A stretch of DNA of 64,000 bases from Sphingomonas gellani (GTDB lineage Bacteria; Pseudomonadota; Alphaproteobacteria; Sphingomonadales; Sphingomonadaceae), in the NCBI RefSeq assembly GCF_900110035.1, contig NZ_FOCF01000009.1, forward strand, positions 62,001 through 126,000. The letters are read 5' to 3'. Positions 9,727 to 18,943 of the stretch are shown piece after piece (position 1 is the first letter of the stretch; every line of letters begins with the position of its first letter). Position numbers and translations under genes: made by a program. Below the pieces are notes generated by a model that did not search any database, was not told where the DNA came from, and saw only the letters and a program-made list of their open reading frames with translations.

Positions 9727-10785
9727 ATGCTGAAGCGCTGGCCCGGCAACCCGCTGGTCACACCCGAGGACGTGCGGCCGAGCCGTCCGGACTGGAAGGT
9801 CGATGGCACGTTCAACGCGGGCGTGGCGCGGATCGGCGACACGGTGGTGATGCTGCTGCGCGTCGCGGAAAGCGTCGCGGACGCCGCGGCGGGAGAGGTG
9901 CGCGTGCCGCTGCTGGAGCCGCACGGCGAGGGCTGGCGCACCACGACGCGGACCTTTCGCACCGATGATCCGGCGCACGACTTTTCCGACCCACGCATGG
10001 TGCGGTCGCGGGCGGACCCACGCGAGGTACACCTGACCTCCATGTCGCACCTGCGCGTGGCGCGGAGCGGCAACGGAACCGACTTTGCTGTCGACGACGC
10101 GCCGTTGCTGTTTCCCGCCGATCGGTACGAACGCTTTGGCTGCGAGGATGCGCGCCTGACGGTGATCGAGGGGCGTTGCTACATCAACTACACCGCCGTG
10201 TCCGACCTGGGGATCGCGACCGCGCTGGCCGTCACCGACGACTTCACGCAGGTCGAGCGGCTGGGGATCATCCATGCGCCCGACAATCGCGACGTCTGCC
10301 TGTTCCCGCGCCGCATCGCCGGCAGCTATTGGTGCCTGCATCGCCCCGCGCCGCTGCATCTCGGCGCGCCGGAGATCTGGATCGCGCGGTCGCCGGACCT
10401 GATCCACTGGGGCGAGCATCGACACTTGGCCGGCTGCATGGATCGGGCGTGGGAAAGCGCCAAGATCGGCGGGGGCGCGCAGTTGATCGAAACCGAGAAG
10501 GGCTGGCTACAGATCTATCACGGCGTCGATGCCGACCAGCGTTACAGCCTGGGCGCGCTGCTGCTCGACCTGGACGATCCGCGCATCGTCCGCGCACGGC
10601 TGTCCCGACCGCTGGCAAGCCCTGTGGAGGATTACGAACGGCACGGCTTCTTCCCCGACGTGCTGTTCAGCTGCGGCGCGCTGGTCGAGGGCGGGGAGCT
10701 GCGCGTCTATTACGGTGCCGCGGACCGGGTGATGGCGCTGGGCACATGCGCTCTGGCCGACCTCTGGGCGGCGATGGGGGTTTGA
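9727..10785 (+). CDS. GH130 family beta-mannoside phosphorylase/mannosidase
   Basis: Cytosolic five-bladed beta-propeller enzyme of 352 residues. GH130 hallmarks are visible: NPLVTPEDVRPS at the start, GCEDARLT near residue 138, a DNRDVCLFPRR segment, and WESAKIGGGAQLIETEKGWLQIYHGV near 240-265. The last segment holds the Lys and His typical of phosphate-using members. Family knowledge says GH130 enzymes cleave beta-mannosides by phosphorolysis, or by hydrolysis when the phosphate-binding residues are absent. I cannot tell which of the two, nor the linkage. No signal peptide. Ten bases after the permease, so co-transcribed. It would process the imported sugar. Confidence 0.88.
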   Translation: MLKRWPGNPLVTPEDVRPSRPDWKVDGTFNAGVARIGDTVVMLLRVAESVADAAAGEVRVPLLEPHGEGWRTTTRTFRTDDPAHDFSDPRMVRSRADPREVHLTSMSHLRVARSGNGTDFAVDDAPLLFPADRYERFGCEDARLTVIEGRCYINYTAVSDLGIATALAVTDDFTQVERLGIIHAPDNRDVCLFPRRIAGSYWCLHRPAPLHLGAPEIWIARSPDLIHWGEHRHLAGCMDRAWESAKIGGGAQLIETEKGWLQIYHGVDADQRYSLGALLLDLDDPRIVRARLSRPLASPVEDYERHGFFPDVLFSCGALVEGGELRVYYGAADRVMALGTCALADLWAAMGV

Positions 10786-10842
10786 TCGCTGGCACCGCTG
10801 CCACGCCATCAAACACAGCTTCAGGAAAAACGGGAGATCATC

Positions 10843-11889
10843 ATGGATCGCGAGAACATCCCGCGCGTCAAAACGCTGTACGAGGCCTTCGTCGCCGGTG
10901 CACCGGCCGCGCCTCCGCCCACCGCCAGGCTGCGGTTCGAGGGCGTGGACGGGCAGGACGTCTACAACATCACCGCGCCGTTCCGTTCGGCGGGTCGCAC
11001 GGTGATCGCCGGGCGTGTCGAGCCGCGCGACAGCGAGCATTCGACCGCCGTCTTCTTCGAGGAGCGGAACGGCGTCTGGTACCCGATCGAGGGCGCGCCC
11101 CGCTTCGCGTTGCAGGACCCGTTCGTGACGCGCATCGGGGGCGAGCTGGTGTTCGGCGGGGTTCGGGTCAGCGAAAACCCGGATGGAGGCGAGGACAGGC
11201 TGATCTGGCACACCGTGTTCTTCCGGGGGCGCGACATCTTCGATCTTGCCGAGTTTTTCGCGGGGCCGCTCGGCATGAAGGATATCCGCCTTTGCGAGCT
11301 GGCGGACTGTCGCGTCGCGGTCTTCACCCGGCCGCGCGGGGCGAAGGGCGGGCGCGGCACGATCGGCTACACGGAGGTGGCGGACCTGGGCGCGCTGACG
11401 GTCGAAGCGATCGAGGACGCGCCGATGCTGGAGGGCATGTTCCACCCGCTCGACTGGGGCGGGGTCAATGAGGCGCATCTGCTCGAAAGCGGAGAGATCG
11501 GGCTGATCGCCCATGCCGCCTGGTTCCGCGGCGACATCCTGTACGGCTATCGCCATTATGTCGCGACCGCCTTCGTGTTCGACCCCGCGACGCATGGGTG
11601 GCGCGACCACCGCATCATCGCCGCGCGCGGACAATGCGCGCCCGGCGCGGCAAAGCGGCCCGATCTGGCCGACGTCGTCTTCTCGTCCGGGATCGAATGC
11701 GTCGGCCCGGTCACGCGGCTCTACGCCGGCACCTCCGACGCGGAAGCGCAGTGGGTGGAGATCCCCTTTCCCTTCGACGTGCCGCTGGCGAAGAGCTTGT
11801 CCGCCACCTCGATCGAACCGCTTCACGCCATCCCGCAATCACACAGCCATACGGCCCGTGTCGAAGCGGAGGAAACAAGGGTCGCATAA
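10843..11889 (+). CDS. DUF1861-like five-bladed propeller protein
   Basis: 348 residues, no signal peptide, probably cytosolic. Propeller-type features: GQDVYNITAPFRSAGRTVIAGRVEPRDSEHS, RFALQDPFVTRIGGELVFGG, MFHPLDWGGVNEAHLLESG, VFSSGIECVG. These match my memory of DUF1861 proteins, which have a sugar-active five-bladed propeller look but no well-established general activity. Last gene of the operon, 57 bases after GH130, with AAAACGGGAGATC upstream of the ATG. Together with GH130 it may complete breakdown of the imported manno-oligosaccharide; this is inference. The His-rich C-terminal tail (PQSHSHTARVEAEE) is variable. Confidence 0.72.
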   Translation: MDRENIPRVKTLYEAFVAGAPAAPPPTARLRFEGVDGQDVYNITAPFRSAGRTVIAGRVEPRDSEHSTAVFFEERNGVWYPIEGAPRFALQDPFVTRIGGELVFGGVRVSENPDGGEDRLIWHTVFFRGRDIFDLAEFFAGPLGMKDIRLCELADCRVAVFTRPRGAKGGRGTIGYTEVADLGALTVEAIEDAPMLEGMFHPLDWGGVNEAHLLESGEIGLIAHAAWFRGDILYGYRHYVATAFVFDPATHGWRDHRIIAARGQCAPGAAKRPDLADVVFSSGIECVGPVTRLYAGTSDAEAQWVEIPFPFDVPLAKSLSATSIEPLHAIPQSHSHTARVEAEETRVA

Positions 11890-11961
11890 GGGGAACCGCG
11901 TTTGACGTGCCCCGCGTTGGTGGAAGCCCGGCATGGTACGCGGCACCGGACACGCCACCGA

Positions 11962-13363
11962 TCAGTCCGCCGCGGGTATGCGCGCGGCCGCTGCGCGGAT
12001 CGCCTGGCGCATGGCAGCGAGCTGGCGGCTGTTGTCGGCATCGCCAATGACGTCGAGCAGCGGGTTGTGATCGCGCGCCCGCCCACCTTGCCCGGTCAGA
12101 ACGGCGAACCAGCTCGCATCGCGGAACATCTCGTCCGTCGTCAGCATCAGGCGGCCGGAGGTGCGGAACTGGTCGATCCTCCACGCCAGCGTGTCGGGGA
12201 TCGGCATGGCCTGGCAGTATCGCCACAGCGGCTCGGTCCGGCCCTGCGTCCGGTGGTAATGGAGGATGATGAAGTCGCGGACGTCCTCGAACTCGCGCGC
12301 TCAGCCGGTTGTACGGCTCCGCCAGCAGGGATGAGGCATCCCCACGCGGGAACAGCGACAACAGGCGCGCGATGCCGCTCTGGATCAGGTGGATGCTGGT
12401 CGATCCCAACGGCTTCAGGAATCCGGCCGACAGCCCGATCGCCACGACGTTGCCGACCCAGGCGCGGCGCCGGCGGCCCGGCACGAAGCGGATCAGGCGC
12501 GGCTCGGCCAGCGGTTCCTCGCCCAGCGCCGCCAGCAGCCGCTCGCGCGCTGCATCCGGCTGCTCGAAACGGGTCGAGAACACGTAGCCGTTGCCGGTGC
12601 GGTGGCGCAGCGGAATGCGCCAGCGCCAGCCGGCCGCGTCGGCGGTCGCCTGTGTGTAGACCGGGCGCCGCTCCATCGCGCGCGTCGGCACCGCCCATGC
12701 GGCGTCTGAGGGCGACCAGTGCGACCAGTCGTCGAACCCCGCACCCAGCGTCTGTTCGATGAGCAACCCGCGCAGGCCGGAGCAGTCGATGAACAGGTCG
12801 CCGGCAATCGTATCGTCCCGCGCGGTTCGCAGCGCCGTGACATGACCGGTGGCCGCGTTGCGATCGACATGCTCCACTCTGCCCTCGTGCCGGACGACCC
12901 CGCGCCTCTCCGCCAGCTCACGCAGGTGTCGGGCATAGCGGGCGGCGTCGAAGTGGAACTAATGGCCCAGCGTCGACAACAGCGATCACGGGTCCGATGC
13001 GGGTTTAGCGAACCCGCCCGCGCGCGTGACCTGCGTGGTCAGCGAATACTCCTCGATCGGAGCGGCCTCGCCCGCGTTCCAAGCACGGATCAGCCGGTGC
13101 GGGAACATCGTCGTGTCGCCAGGACCGCCATAAGTGCCGACGGGGTGGAAATAGCCGCTCCCCTCCCCCTGCCAGCCGCGAAATTGGATCCCCAGCTTCC
13201 AGGTCGCGCCGGTGTCGGCCATGAAGCGCGCCTCGTCCAGGCCGACCAGATTGTTGAACCAGTGAATAGTCAGAATCGTCGCCTCACCGACGCCGACGGT
13301 GCCGATCTCCTCGCTTTCGACCAGCGTGATGGTCGTGTCCGCCTTGCCCAGCGCCTCTCCCCG
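11962..13363 (-). pseudogene. Tryptophan halogenase-like flavoprotein, degraded
   Basis: Remnant of a FAD-dependent halogenase of the PrnA-like family, usually about 500 residues. Recognisable pieces, read on the minus strand: VESEEIGTVGVGEAT with the following WKLGIQFRGW (about 13190-13350); FHFDAARYARHLRELAERRG; GDLFIDCSGLRGLLIEQTLG; GNVVAIGLSAGFLKPLGSTSIHLIQSGI; and a C-terminal part with QAMPIPDTLAWRIDQFRTSGR. Lesions: the N-terminal FAD-binding GxGxxG segment is missing, replaced at about 13363 by an unrelated TPR gene. In-frame stops lie at 12986-12988 (TGA) and 12959-12961 (TAG), and a one-base frameshift lies in the GCGCGCGAG run near 12295. Such halogenase homologues often accompany sphingomonad TonB-receptor sugar loci. 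Confidence 0.85.
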
Positions 13364-14043
13364 GGACAGCTATGCTCAGGTGGCGGCCGCAAACATGTAC
13401 CAGGCACTCGGCGACACGGATGGGGCGGCCCGCGCCTATGACCCGGCGCTGGCGATCAAGCCGGAGCCGTGGATCTATCCCAACCGGTTGAACGGTCGCG
13501 CAGCGACGGACCATGCCGGCCGCATGACGGACATCGACGCGGCGCTGAAGCTCGACCCGAACTACGTTCCCATGCTGGCTGCCAAGAGTGACGAGTTGGC
13601 CAGAGCCGGCGACCTGAAGGGCGCCCGTGCAGCGCTTGACGCGGCGATCGCCACGACGCCCGGCGACCCGATCCTGCTGACGTCGCGTGGAATGGTGCTG
13701 ACCCGGTCCGGCGACCTGGCGCGCGCCGACAGAGACTTCGCGATCGCCCGCGCCAAGACGAGCGATCCCGGCGCGCTGAACGAAATCTGCTGGACCAAGG
13801 CGATGGCCGGCTTGGCGTTGGAAGTCGCGCTGGCCGATTGCAACGCCGCGATCGCGGATTACGACCCTGCACTGGGCAGGGACCCTGACATTGCCAGCTC
13901 GCTCTATGGCCGCGGCATCGCCCGTGCGCGCAAGGGCGGACGCCGATGTCGCTGCGGCGCTGAAGCCTTCGCCCGACATCGGCAAGGCGTTCGATGGTTA
14001 TGGCGTAAAGCGCCAGGCGGAGGCGGCAGAGGAGCGTGACACC
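13364..14043 (+). pseudogene. TPR-repeat protein fragment, truncated and frameshifted
   Basis: The plus strand encodes several tetratricopeptide units (SYAQVAAANMYQALGDTDGAARAYDPALAI, PNYVPMLAAKSDELARAGDLKGARAAL, DPILLTSRGMVLTRSGDLARADRDF, DPDIASSLYGRGIARARKG). No start codon or upstream part belongs to it. The sequence begins abruptly at the halogenase junction near 13363. The final repeat (ADADVAAALKPSPDIGKAFDGYGV) continues in another frame after a shift near 13930. It is therefore the 3' part of a larger gene left by a rearrangement. Function of the parent is not recognised. Confidence 0.72.
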
Positions 14044-14052
14044 ACGATGTCG

Positions 14053-14285
14053 CGACATGTCGACACGCCGACAGGTCGCGTCGCATCATCGGCGGAACCG
14101 GGACTTAACTCGCCCTCTGGAAAGCCTCGCCCGTGCCCTCTTTCCAGTAGACTCTTGGAACCGGCGGCAACGGTGCCGATGTTTTGGCTGAGCCGATGCG
14201 TGAAGCGGTGCGTTGCGGCCCCTGCCGGCCACGATCCGCATATCGGGGTGTATGCCAATATTCAGGCATGTATGTATGTCGACAT
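14053..14285. repeat. Two TGTCGACA palindromes in an intergenic stretch
   Basis: TGTCGACA at 14058-14065 is extended to the left by CGACATGTCG (14053-14062). ATGTCGACAT lies at 14276-14285. These belong to the set of nine such sites between 14.06 and 24.29 kb. No gene is seen in 14044-14333. Confidence 0.6.
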
Positions 14286-14333
14286 GTAGGGGGAGTAAAA
14301 GAGAGGCGGATGTGAACACCCGCCCCCCTGCCC

Positions 14334-14621
14334 TTACTTGGTCTTCACCGTGGTGCTGTGGCTGCCATCGGAGCTGACGGAGCTTTCGCGCACGGTCTTG
14401 TGGGTCACCGTCTTGTGGCCGACCTTTACGCCCAGCACCTTCTTCGGGCGGTTGGTTTTGCGCTTGGAGGTGTTGGTGACCTTGGTCGTCGTGGTGGCGA
14501 CGCCGTCCTTGACCTTGGTGTCGTGGTCGACCTTGGTCTGTTGCGTGGTCTGCGCCATTGCGGGGGCGGAGATCGCAAGGCCAAGCGTGGCGACGGCTGC
14601 GGTGATGTGGCGAATCTTCAT
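14334..14621 (-). CDS. Small secreted Thr/Lys-rich hypothetical protein
   Basis: 95 residues. A clear Sec signal peptide covers residues 1-23 (MKIRHITAAVATLGLAISAPAMA, cleavage after AMA). The mature part is about 70 residues and strongly basic, with repeated VKDG, TTTTKVTNTSKRKTN, KKVLGVKVGHKTVTHKTVRESS. No domain recognised; a periplasmic or surface location is likely. The start ATG has a purine-rich GCAGGAGGCACATC upstream (AGGAGG), an excellent ribosome-binding site, so the gene is probably real despite its size. Flanked on both sides by TGTCGACA-bearing intergenic DNA. Confidence 0.7.
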   Translation of the reverse strand: MKIRHITAAVATLGLAISAPAMAQTTQQTKVDHDTKVKDGVATTTTKVTNTSKRKTNRPKKVLGVKVGHKTVTHKTVRESSVSSDGSHSTTVKTK

Positions 14622-14744
14622 GATGTGCCTCCTGCAAAGAAACTCCCGGTCCCGTCGTCGAGCGATGGGCTGGCAGGTTCAACCCGCATCAAGCCCTGCG
14701 GTTTCATGGCGTGGGCCGCAGAGTGGGGAGGAGGCAGGACTTAT

Positions 14745-15123
14745 CGACATGTCGCTGATCCGCGGCATCCGCCATTTCGACCTGTCGTCGTCATGTCGTT
14801 CCGTAGCAGTGTCGACATGACGACGTGTCCGCCCGCCCGCCTCGACGATCCCGCCATTGTCCCGTGCCGACGACACGATCATGCCAGTGCCATGGCGACG
14901 TTCCTTTGTCATCGCAGCACGGCCTGTCGTCGAGGTCGCGCTGGCGCCGGTCGAGCCGTCCTTCCGCCGGTAGTCCCCGCACGCTGTCGCCCTGTACTTG
15001 CGGTGATGGCACCACGTCCTTTTTCACTGTGTCGACATGACGACACGTCAGCGATCAGATGCGATGGCGTACCGTGCAACGGAAACCTACAGGTCGCAAG
15101 GTCATCACTTCGACGTGTCGACA
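14745..15123. repeat. Cluster of TGTCGACA/CGACATGTCG palindromes (candidate partition sites)
   Basis: Sites: CGACATGTCG 14745-14754; TGTCGACATGACGAC at 14810-14824 and again at 15030-15044 (direct repeat 220 bp apart); the inverted form GTCGTCATGTCG at 14785-14796; TGTCGACA at 15116-15123. The whole interval 14622-15346 has no convincing gene on either strand, so these repeats are its only visible content. Confidence 0.6.
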
Positions 15124-15346
15124 TTAGACATGATGGCAGGGCAGCAACGCCGAGGCACCGCATTCGAGGCTAGCCGTTCACCGTACGACGAGGCAGGCAG
15201 TTAGCGGATCGCTTTTCGGTTCGCCGGGCCTGATGGTCCCACCCTCGATCAGCCGCAACCGATCACTGCCGTGCCTGCCAACCCACGAGCCGCCTCGCCG
15301 TCGAGATCCCGCGTCATTTCCAACGCCACCTGACGCTTGCTCCGCG

Positions 15347-16801
15347 TTACTGCCGCCGCAAGGCGCGGATGGCGTCGAGACTGTCCCTTCGCGCACGGGG
15401 AGCGGAAACGACGGTGTCTTCGGGCAGGCGCGGTGCGTCGACACGCGGCGGGGGATCGTTGGCTGCCACCTCCACATCGCGCGCAGGCGTCGAGGTTGGA
15501 GGATTATCCGTGCGAACGGGCGTGAGGCGAGGGGGCTGGTTCGCCGGAATCGCTCCATAGGCAGAAGCGATATCCGAGGTGAAAGGCGAGGGGTTCGACG
15601 CAAGTGCCGAGGGAGAAGCGAGCGGCATTGTCGGTATCGCCCGCCTGCCCGGCCGTGCCGATGCGGGGCCGGGCGACGATGGTCGTGCGCGCATGGGCGG
15701 GCTGGTGACGGCATTGCCGGCCGTCGCGACCTGTGTCGCGGTGCCGGTGTCCGCCCAGTTTCCCGTTGCCGGACGATCTACCACGACGCTGCCGTCCGGT
15801 GCCGTTGGCTGACGAACCGGCGTGACGTCGCTTTGAGGCGGGGAGGGCGCGCGTATCACGGCCGGGGAGGCTTGTCGGCCCTGCGGCTCTCCGTGTTGCT
15901 CCACCGGTGCGCGGTGAAGAAGCGTCACCGTCGTCCCCGCCACCAGCACGAGGCCCAGGGAGGCGGCGATGGCCGTTGCCGCTCCGCGTGACACACGCGG
16001 CGAGGCGGGTGGATGCGGCGTGGCAGCATCGGCCTGCATCTCGGATGCAGGAGGTGCCGGGTCCGTCGGAGAGGCTGGTGCCTGATAAGGCGCAGGGGAG
16101 GCGGCTGCCTGCCGCCACGGGCGCTCGGGCGGAACATATCGCGGAAGGGCGCGCGTCTGGCGTGACGCGCGATCGGTTACGGCCTGTTGCGGTGGGGAAG
16201 GGGGTTCCAACCAAGGGTTCGGTGACGCGGTCGGCTGAAGAGGGAGCGCTTCGCGCAGATCCGCGCGATCGGTGTCCGCGTGCGGTTCAGTGAGAGGAGG
16301 CGCTTCGGGCCGTGGCAGAATGGCCGGCGGCTCCTGCCAAGGCAGCGGCGATGCGGCCTGTGGTGGTAAAGGCGGATCGACCTGTCGCGGCGGGGCAGGT
16401 GGTTCCTGTCGGCGTGGCGGTGACGTGACTTCGTGTGGTGAGGAGGAGGGAACGGCTTGAGATAACGGCTCGACCGGCTCCTGGTGGGGGATCCGATCGG
16501 GTTCGGCGGGCCGTGCGGGGGCAGGGGAGGGCTGCAGGGGAGAAGGCGTTGCGGTCCGTTGTGGCTGCGCCGGTTCGGCTTGCGACGGAGGTGGTGCAAC
16601 CTGCGGTGGAGACGGTTCGGCCTGCGGGAGATGAGTGTCCTGGTGCCTGGGGGGAGCATGTTGCCGAGGCGGAGACGGGGGCGTCGGCCGTGCCTTGGAC
16701 GCGGAAGCCGTTCGCGCCGGCGCCGCGTCGCCTTCCAGGCCCAGGATGCTGCGCAGGTCGGTATCCAGCCCCGCATCTTCGAAGAACATGCCGGCCGTCA
16801 T
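15347..16801 (-). CDS. Proline-rich single-pass membrane protein coupled to a phosphatase
   Basis: 484 residues. A short N-terminal segment (MTAGMFFEDAGLDTDLRSILGLEGD) looks structured. Residues about 30-265 are Pro/Gln/Ser-rich low complexity (many PPSP, PQP, QEPP runs), followed by one transmembrane helix (GAATAIAASLGLVLVAGTTVTLL, about 275-300). A second disordered Pro/Ser/Thr-rich stretch runs to a basic C-terminus (RRDSLDAIRALRRQ). The start ATG overlaps the stop of the phosphatase gene (ATGA), so the two are translationally coupled. The shape, a disordered tether with one anchor, suggests a scaffold or spacer across the membrane. No known family recognised. Confidence 0.75.
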   Translation of the reverse strand: MTAGMFFEDAGLDTDLRSILGLEGDAAPARTASASKARPTPPSPPRQHAPPRHQDTHLPQAEPSPPQVAPPPSQAEPAQPQRTATPSPLQPSPAPARPAEPDRIPHQEPVEPLSQAVPSSSPHEVTSPPRRQEPPAPPRQVDPPLPPQAASPLPWQEPPAILPRPEAPPLTEPHADTDRADLREALPLQPTASPNPWLEPPSPPQQAVTDRASRQTRALPRYVPPERPWRQAAASPAPYQAPASPTDPAPPASEMQADAATPHPPASPRVSRGAATAIAASLGLVLVAGTTVTLLHRAPVEQHGEPQGRQASPAVIRAPSPPQSDVTPVRQPTAPDGSVVVDRPATGNWADTGTATQVATAGNAVTSPPMRARPSSPGPASARPGRRAIPTMPLASPSALASNPSPFTSDIASAYGAIPANQPPRLTPVRTDNPPTSTPARDVEVAANDPPPRVDAPRLPEDTVVSAPRARRDSLDAIRALRRQ

Positions 16802-17652
16802 CAGGCTTTCCCCGCAGAAGCCGAAACACGCCGACCCCGTCCGGCCGCGCGGGCCAGTCCCTGCTGGTAATAGGCCTCGAACGCGGCAACGTCGCCCGCC
16901 GGTACCGGCTGGGGCGCCGGCGTCGTGTTCAGCGTCCAGGTTTCGCCATTCTCGACACCCAACGCGGTCAGCCGCCCGGTGCGATAGGCGCCGGTGTCGA
17001 TGCCGATCCGGTTCGGGCGGATCACCGGTCCCGCCTCGTGGATCGAATGGCCGTGCACCACAGTCATCCCATGCGGCTGGTCCGACTTCAGGAAGTCGTC
17101 GGTGATCCACAACAGGTCCTCCGCGCTCTGTTTGCGCAGCGGAACGCCGGGACGGATGCCGGCGTGGACGAACAGATGGTTCTCATGCTGGTGGTGGAGG
17201 GGCAGGGCGGCCAGCCAGGCCAGCGCCTCGGCCCCGACCGTTTCCGCCGCAATGCGCAGGTTTTCCGGCGTGGCGGGACCATGTGCCACCGACCAGTCCA
17301 CGCCCCAGCTCAGCAGCGTTTCCCGGCCGCCGAAGCCGAGCCAATGGCCATACACCGTCAGGTTGCCGGTCAGCGCTTCGACCATCATCGCCTCGTGATT
17401 GCCCTTCAGCACCACGAAACGATCGGTCGACGCGGTCAGCTGCATGCAGCCGCGCACCATCGCCGCGCTGTCGGGGCCGCGATCGACGATGTCGCCGAGC
17501 AGGACGATCCGCGTGGCGACCGGCAGGCGCGCGGCATGGTCGCGCTTCACGATAGTCATCAGCCGGCCGAACAGGTCGAGCCGGCCGTGCACGTCGCCGA
17601 CCGCATAGACCCGCCCGATCGGCGCGGCGGAGGCGCGGCGGAAGCGGATCAT
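16801..17652 (-). CDS. PPP-family serine/threonine (or tyrosine) phosphatase
   Basis: Calcineurin-like metallophosphatase of 283 residues from the chosen start (MIRFRRASAAPIG). Metal-binding motifs in order: GDVHGR near 18, GDIVDRGPDS, GNHEAM, an H in LFVHAGIRPG, and VVHGHS. This matches bacterial PrpA/PphA-type and diadenosine-tetraphosphatase-like enzymes, which use two metal ions. A start at 17745 would add 31 residues of unconserved sequence. The gene lies 52 bases after the beta-barrel gene and overlaps the proline-rich membrane protein. A paralogue lies in the polysaccharide cluster at 51597-52385 (shared HAGIRPG, RPNRIGIDTGAYRTG). Substrate unknown. Confidence 0.85.
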   Translation of the reverse strand: MIRFRRASAAPIGRVYAVGDVHGRLDLFGRLMTIVKRDHAARLPVATRIVLLGDIVDRGPDSAAMVRGCMQLTASTDRFVVLKGNHEAMMVEALTGNLTVYGHWLGFGGRETLLSWGVDWSVAHGPATPENLRIAAETVGAEALAWLAALPLHHQHENHLFVHAGIRPGVPLRKQSAEDLLWITDDFLKSDQPHGMTVVHGHSIHEAGPVIRPNRIGIDTGAYRTGRLTALGVENGETWTLNTTPAPQPVPAGDVAAFEAYYQQGLARAAGRGRRVSASAGKA

Positions 17653-17704
17653 GCGGGCGCCATCCGCGACAGGCCCATCCGCGACAGACGATACCCGCTG
17701 GCCT

Positions 17705-18646
17705 TCATCGCGGACTTCCGAACCCATAGGACAAAGCGACACCACCCGCCGCGTCGGCCGCGCCGCTCGACAATCCCGCTGTGACGAAACCGGTCACCCG
17801 GATCGGCGTGCGCGCCAGCCGGGTCGAGGCACCCGCGAACAGCTCATGCGCGTCGCCCACGAACCGCGTCGCCGCGCGGGAATAATGATAGGAGGCGAGC
17901 AGGAAACTGTCCGATCCCAGCGAATAGGAGGCACCGGCCGACGCCGCGGGCCCGTCGCGCAACCGATAGGTCGCCGTGTCGCCCAGAAAGCGGTAAGTGA
18001 ACGACGCAAACGGAATCACGCGTCCCATCGGCACTGACACGTCCGCACCCAGCGCGTAATCATTCTCGCCGCTCGACAGGCCGCTGCTCTTGGTCGCCGT
18101 ATTCAGCTTGGCGCGGCCGGACAGCTCCACCTCGACCGGGGCGCCTTCGGGCGCGATCGTATAAGCCGCGCCCAAGGTCAGGTCGCCGAAGCCGTCCGCC
18201 GTGCGCTTGATCGGGGAAGTGTTGGGCGCGACCAGCACCGGGGTCGCGTCGATGCCGGTGAAGATGGTCGATCGGCTGCGTATCCGCATCCAGGGCAGCG
18301 AGGCGGACAGCTTCCAGTCGCCCAGCCGCAGCCGGGCGCCCACCGCGGAACTCCAGATGCTGGTGTGCGATCCGGTGCCGAAATCCCCGCCGGCATAAAG
18401 CGTGCCCAGCGACACATCGGCTACCGCGCCCTCGTCCATCCGCTCCATCGCCTGGGGTACGCTGCTCGGCGACACGGTGGTCGTCGCGTTGGAGGGAGAC
18501 AGCGGGGAAGGGGAAAGCGACGGAGTGACGTCGTATCCGACGGTTTCGCGAAGCGGCGCGCCGTCCGGCGCCTGCTGCGCCCAGGCTAAGCCTGAAGGAC
18601 ATGCCACGAGAATTGCGGCCCCGATCAACTTTGCCACGGTTCTCAT
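17705..18646 (-). CDS. Outer-membrane beta-barrel protein
   Basis: 313 residues with a Sec signal peptide (residues 1-23, ending GLAWA). A Ser/Pro/Thr-rich linker (about 35-65) is followed by alternating amphipathic beta strands, for example SIWSSAVGARLRLGDWKLSASLPWMRIRS, RVIPFASFTYRFLGD, SAGASYSLGSDSFLLASYHYS and FAGASTRLARTPIRVTGFVTAGL. It resembles uncharacterised transporter-type barrels of sphingomonads. First gene of a probable three-gene minus-strand unit with the phosphatase and the proline-rich membrane protein. Role not known. Confidence 0.7.
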   Translation of the reverse strand: MRTVAKLIGAAILVACPSGLAWAQQAPDGAPLRETVGYDVTPSLSPSPLSPSNATTTVSPSSVPQAMERMDEGAVADVSLGTLYAGGDFGTGSHTSIWSSAVGARLRLGDWKLSASLPWMRIRSRSTIFTGIDATPVLVAPNTSPIKRTADGFGDLTLGAAYTIAPEGAPVEVELSGRAKLNTATKSSGLSSGENDYALGADVSVPMGRVIPFASFTYRFLGDTATYRLRDGPAASAGASYSLGSDSFLLASYHYSRAATRFVGDAHELFAGASTRLARTPIRVTGFVTAGLSSGAADAAGGVALSYGFGSPR

Positions 18647-18772
18647 CCGCCTCTCCTTGCGGGGAAGTTTATCACAAGAACTGGCATTAACACCAAGTAT
18701 TCAGATAATTCTCACCTGCAGCATATTCAAACTCGGCAATGCATTCTGACCAACTCTGTCGCCATTCATACC

Positions 18773-18780
18773 TGTCGACA
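18773..18780. repeat. TGTCGACA site upstream of repA
   Basis: One copy of the palindrome found around the replicon module. It lies in the 404-bp region 18647-19050, which otherwise holds the divergent promoters of the barrel gene and repA and the inverted iterons. Confidence 0.45.
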
Positions 18781-18943
18781 GATAGACAATGTGCGAGCCT
18801 GCAAGGGAAAGGGCCACCGAATCCTGTGTACGCGCCCGGCGCGGAAGGACGCAGATCGCACCTCATGGCCATATGCGGAGCCTGCTGCCCCAAGGCTGAC
18901 GACCGGCCGGATCGTGGCTCGATGAGCAGTTCGGGGCAAACTC

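Noticed and set aside
11890..15346. Possible transposon or prophage remnant
   Set aside because: No transposase, integrase or terminal inverted repeats seen; only pseudogenes and palindromes.
15178..15714. Minus-strand frame of 178 codons overlapping the proline-rich gene's 3' end
   Set aside because: Same strand but another frame of a low-complexity GC-rich gene; no start-site support.
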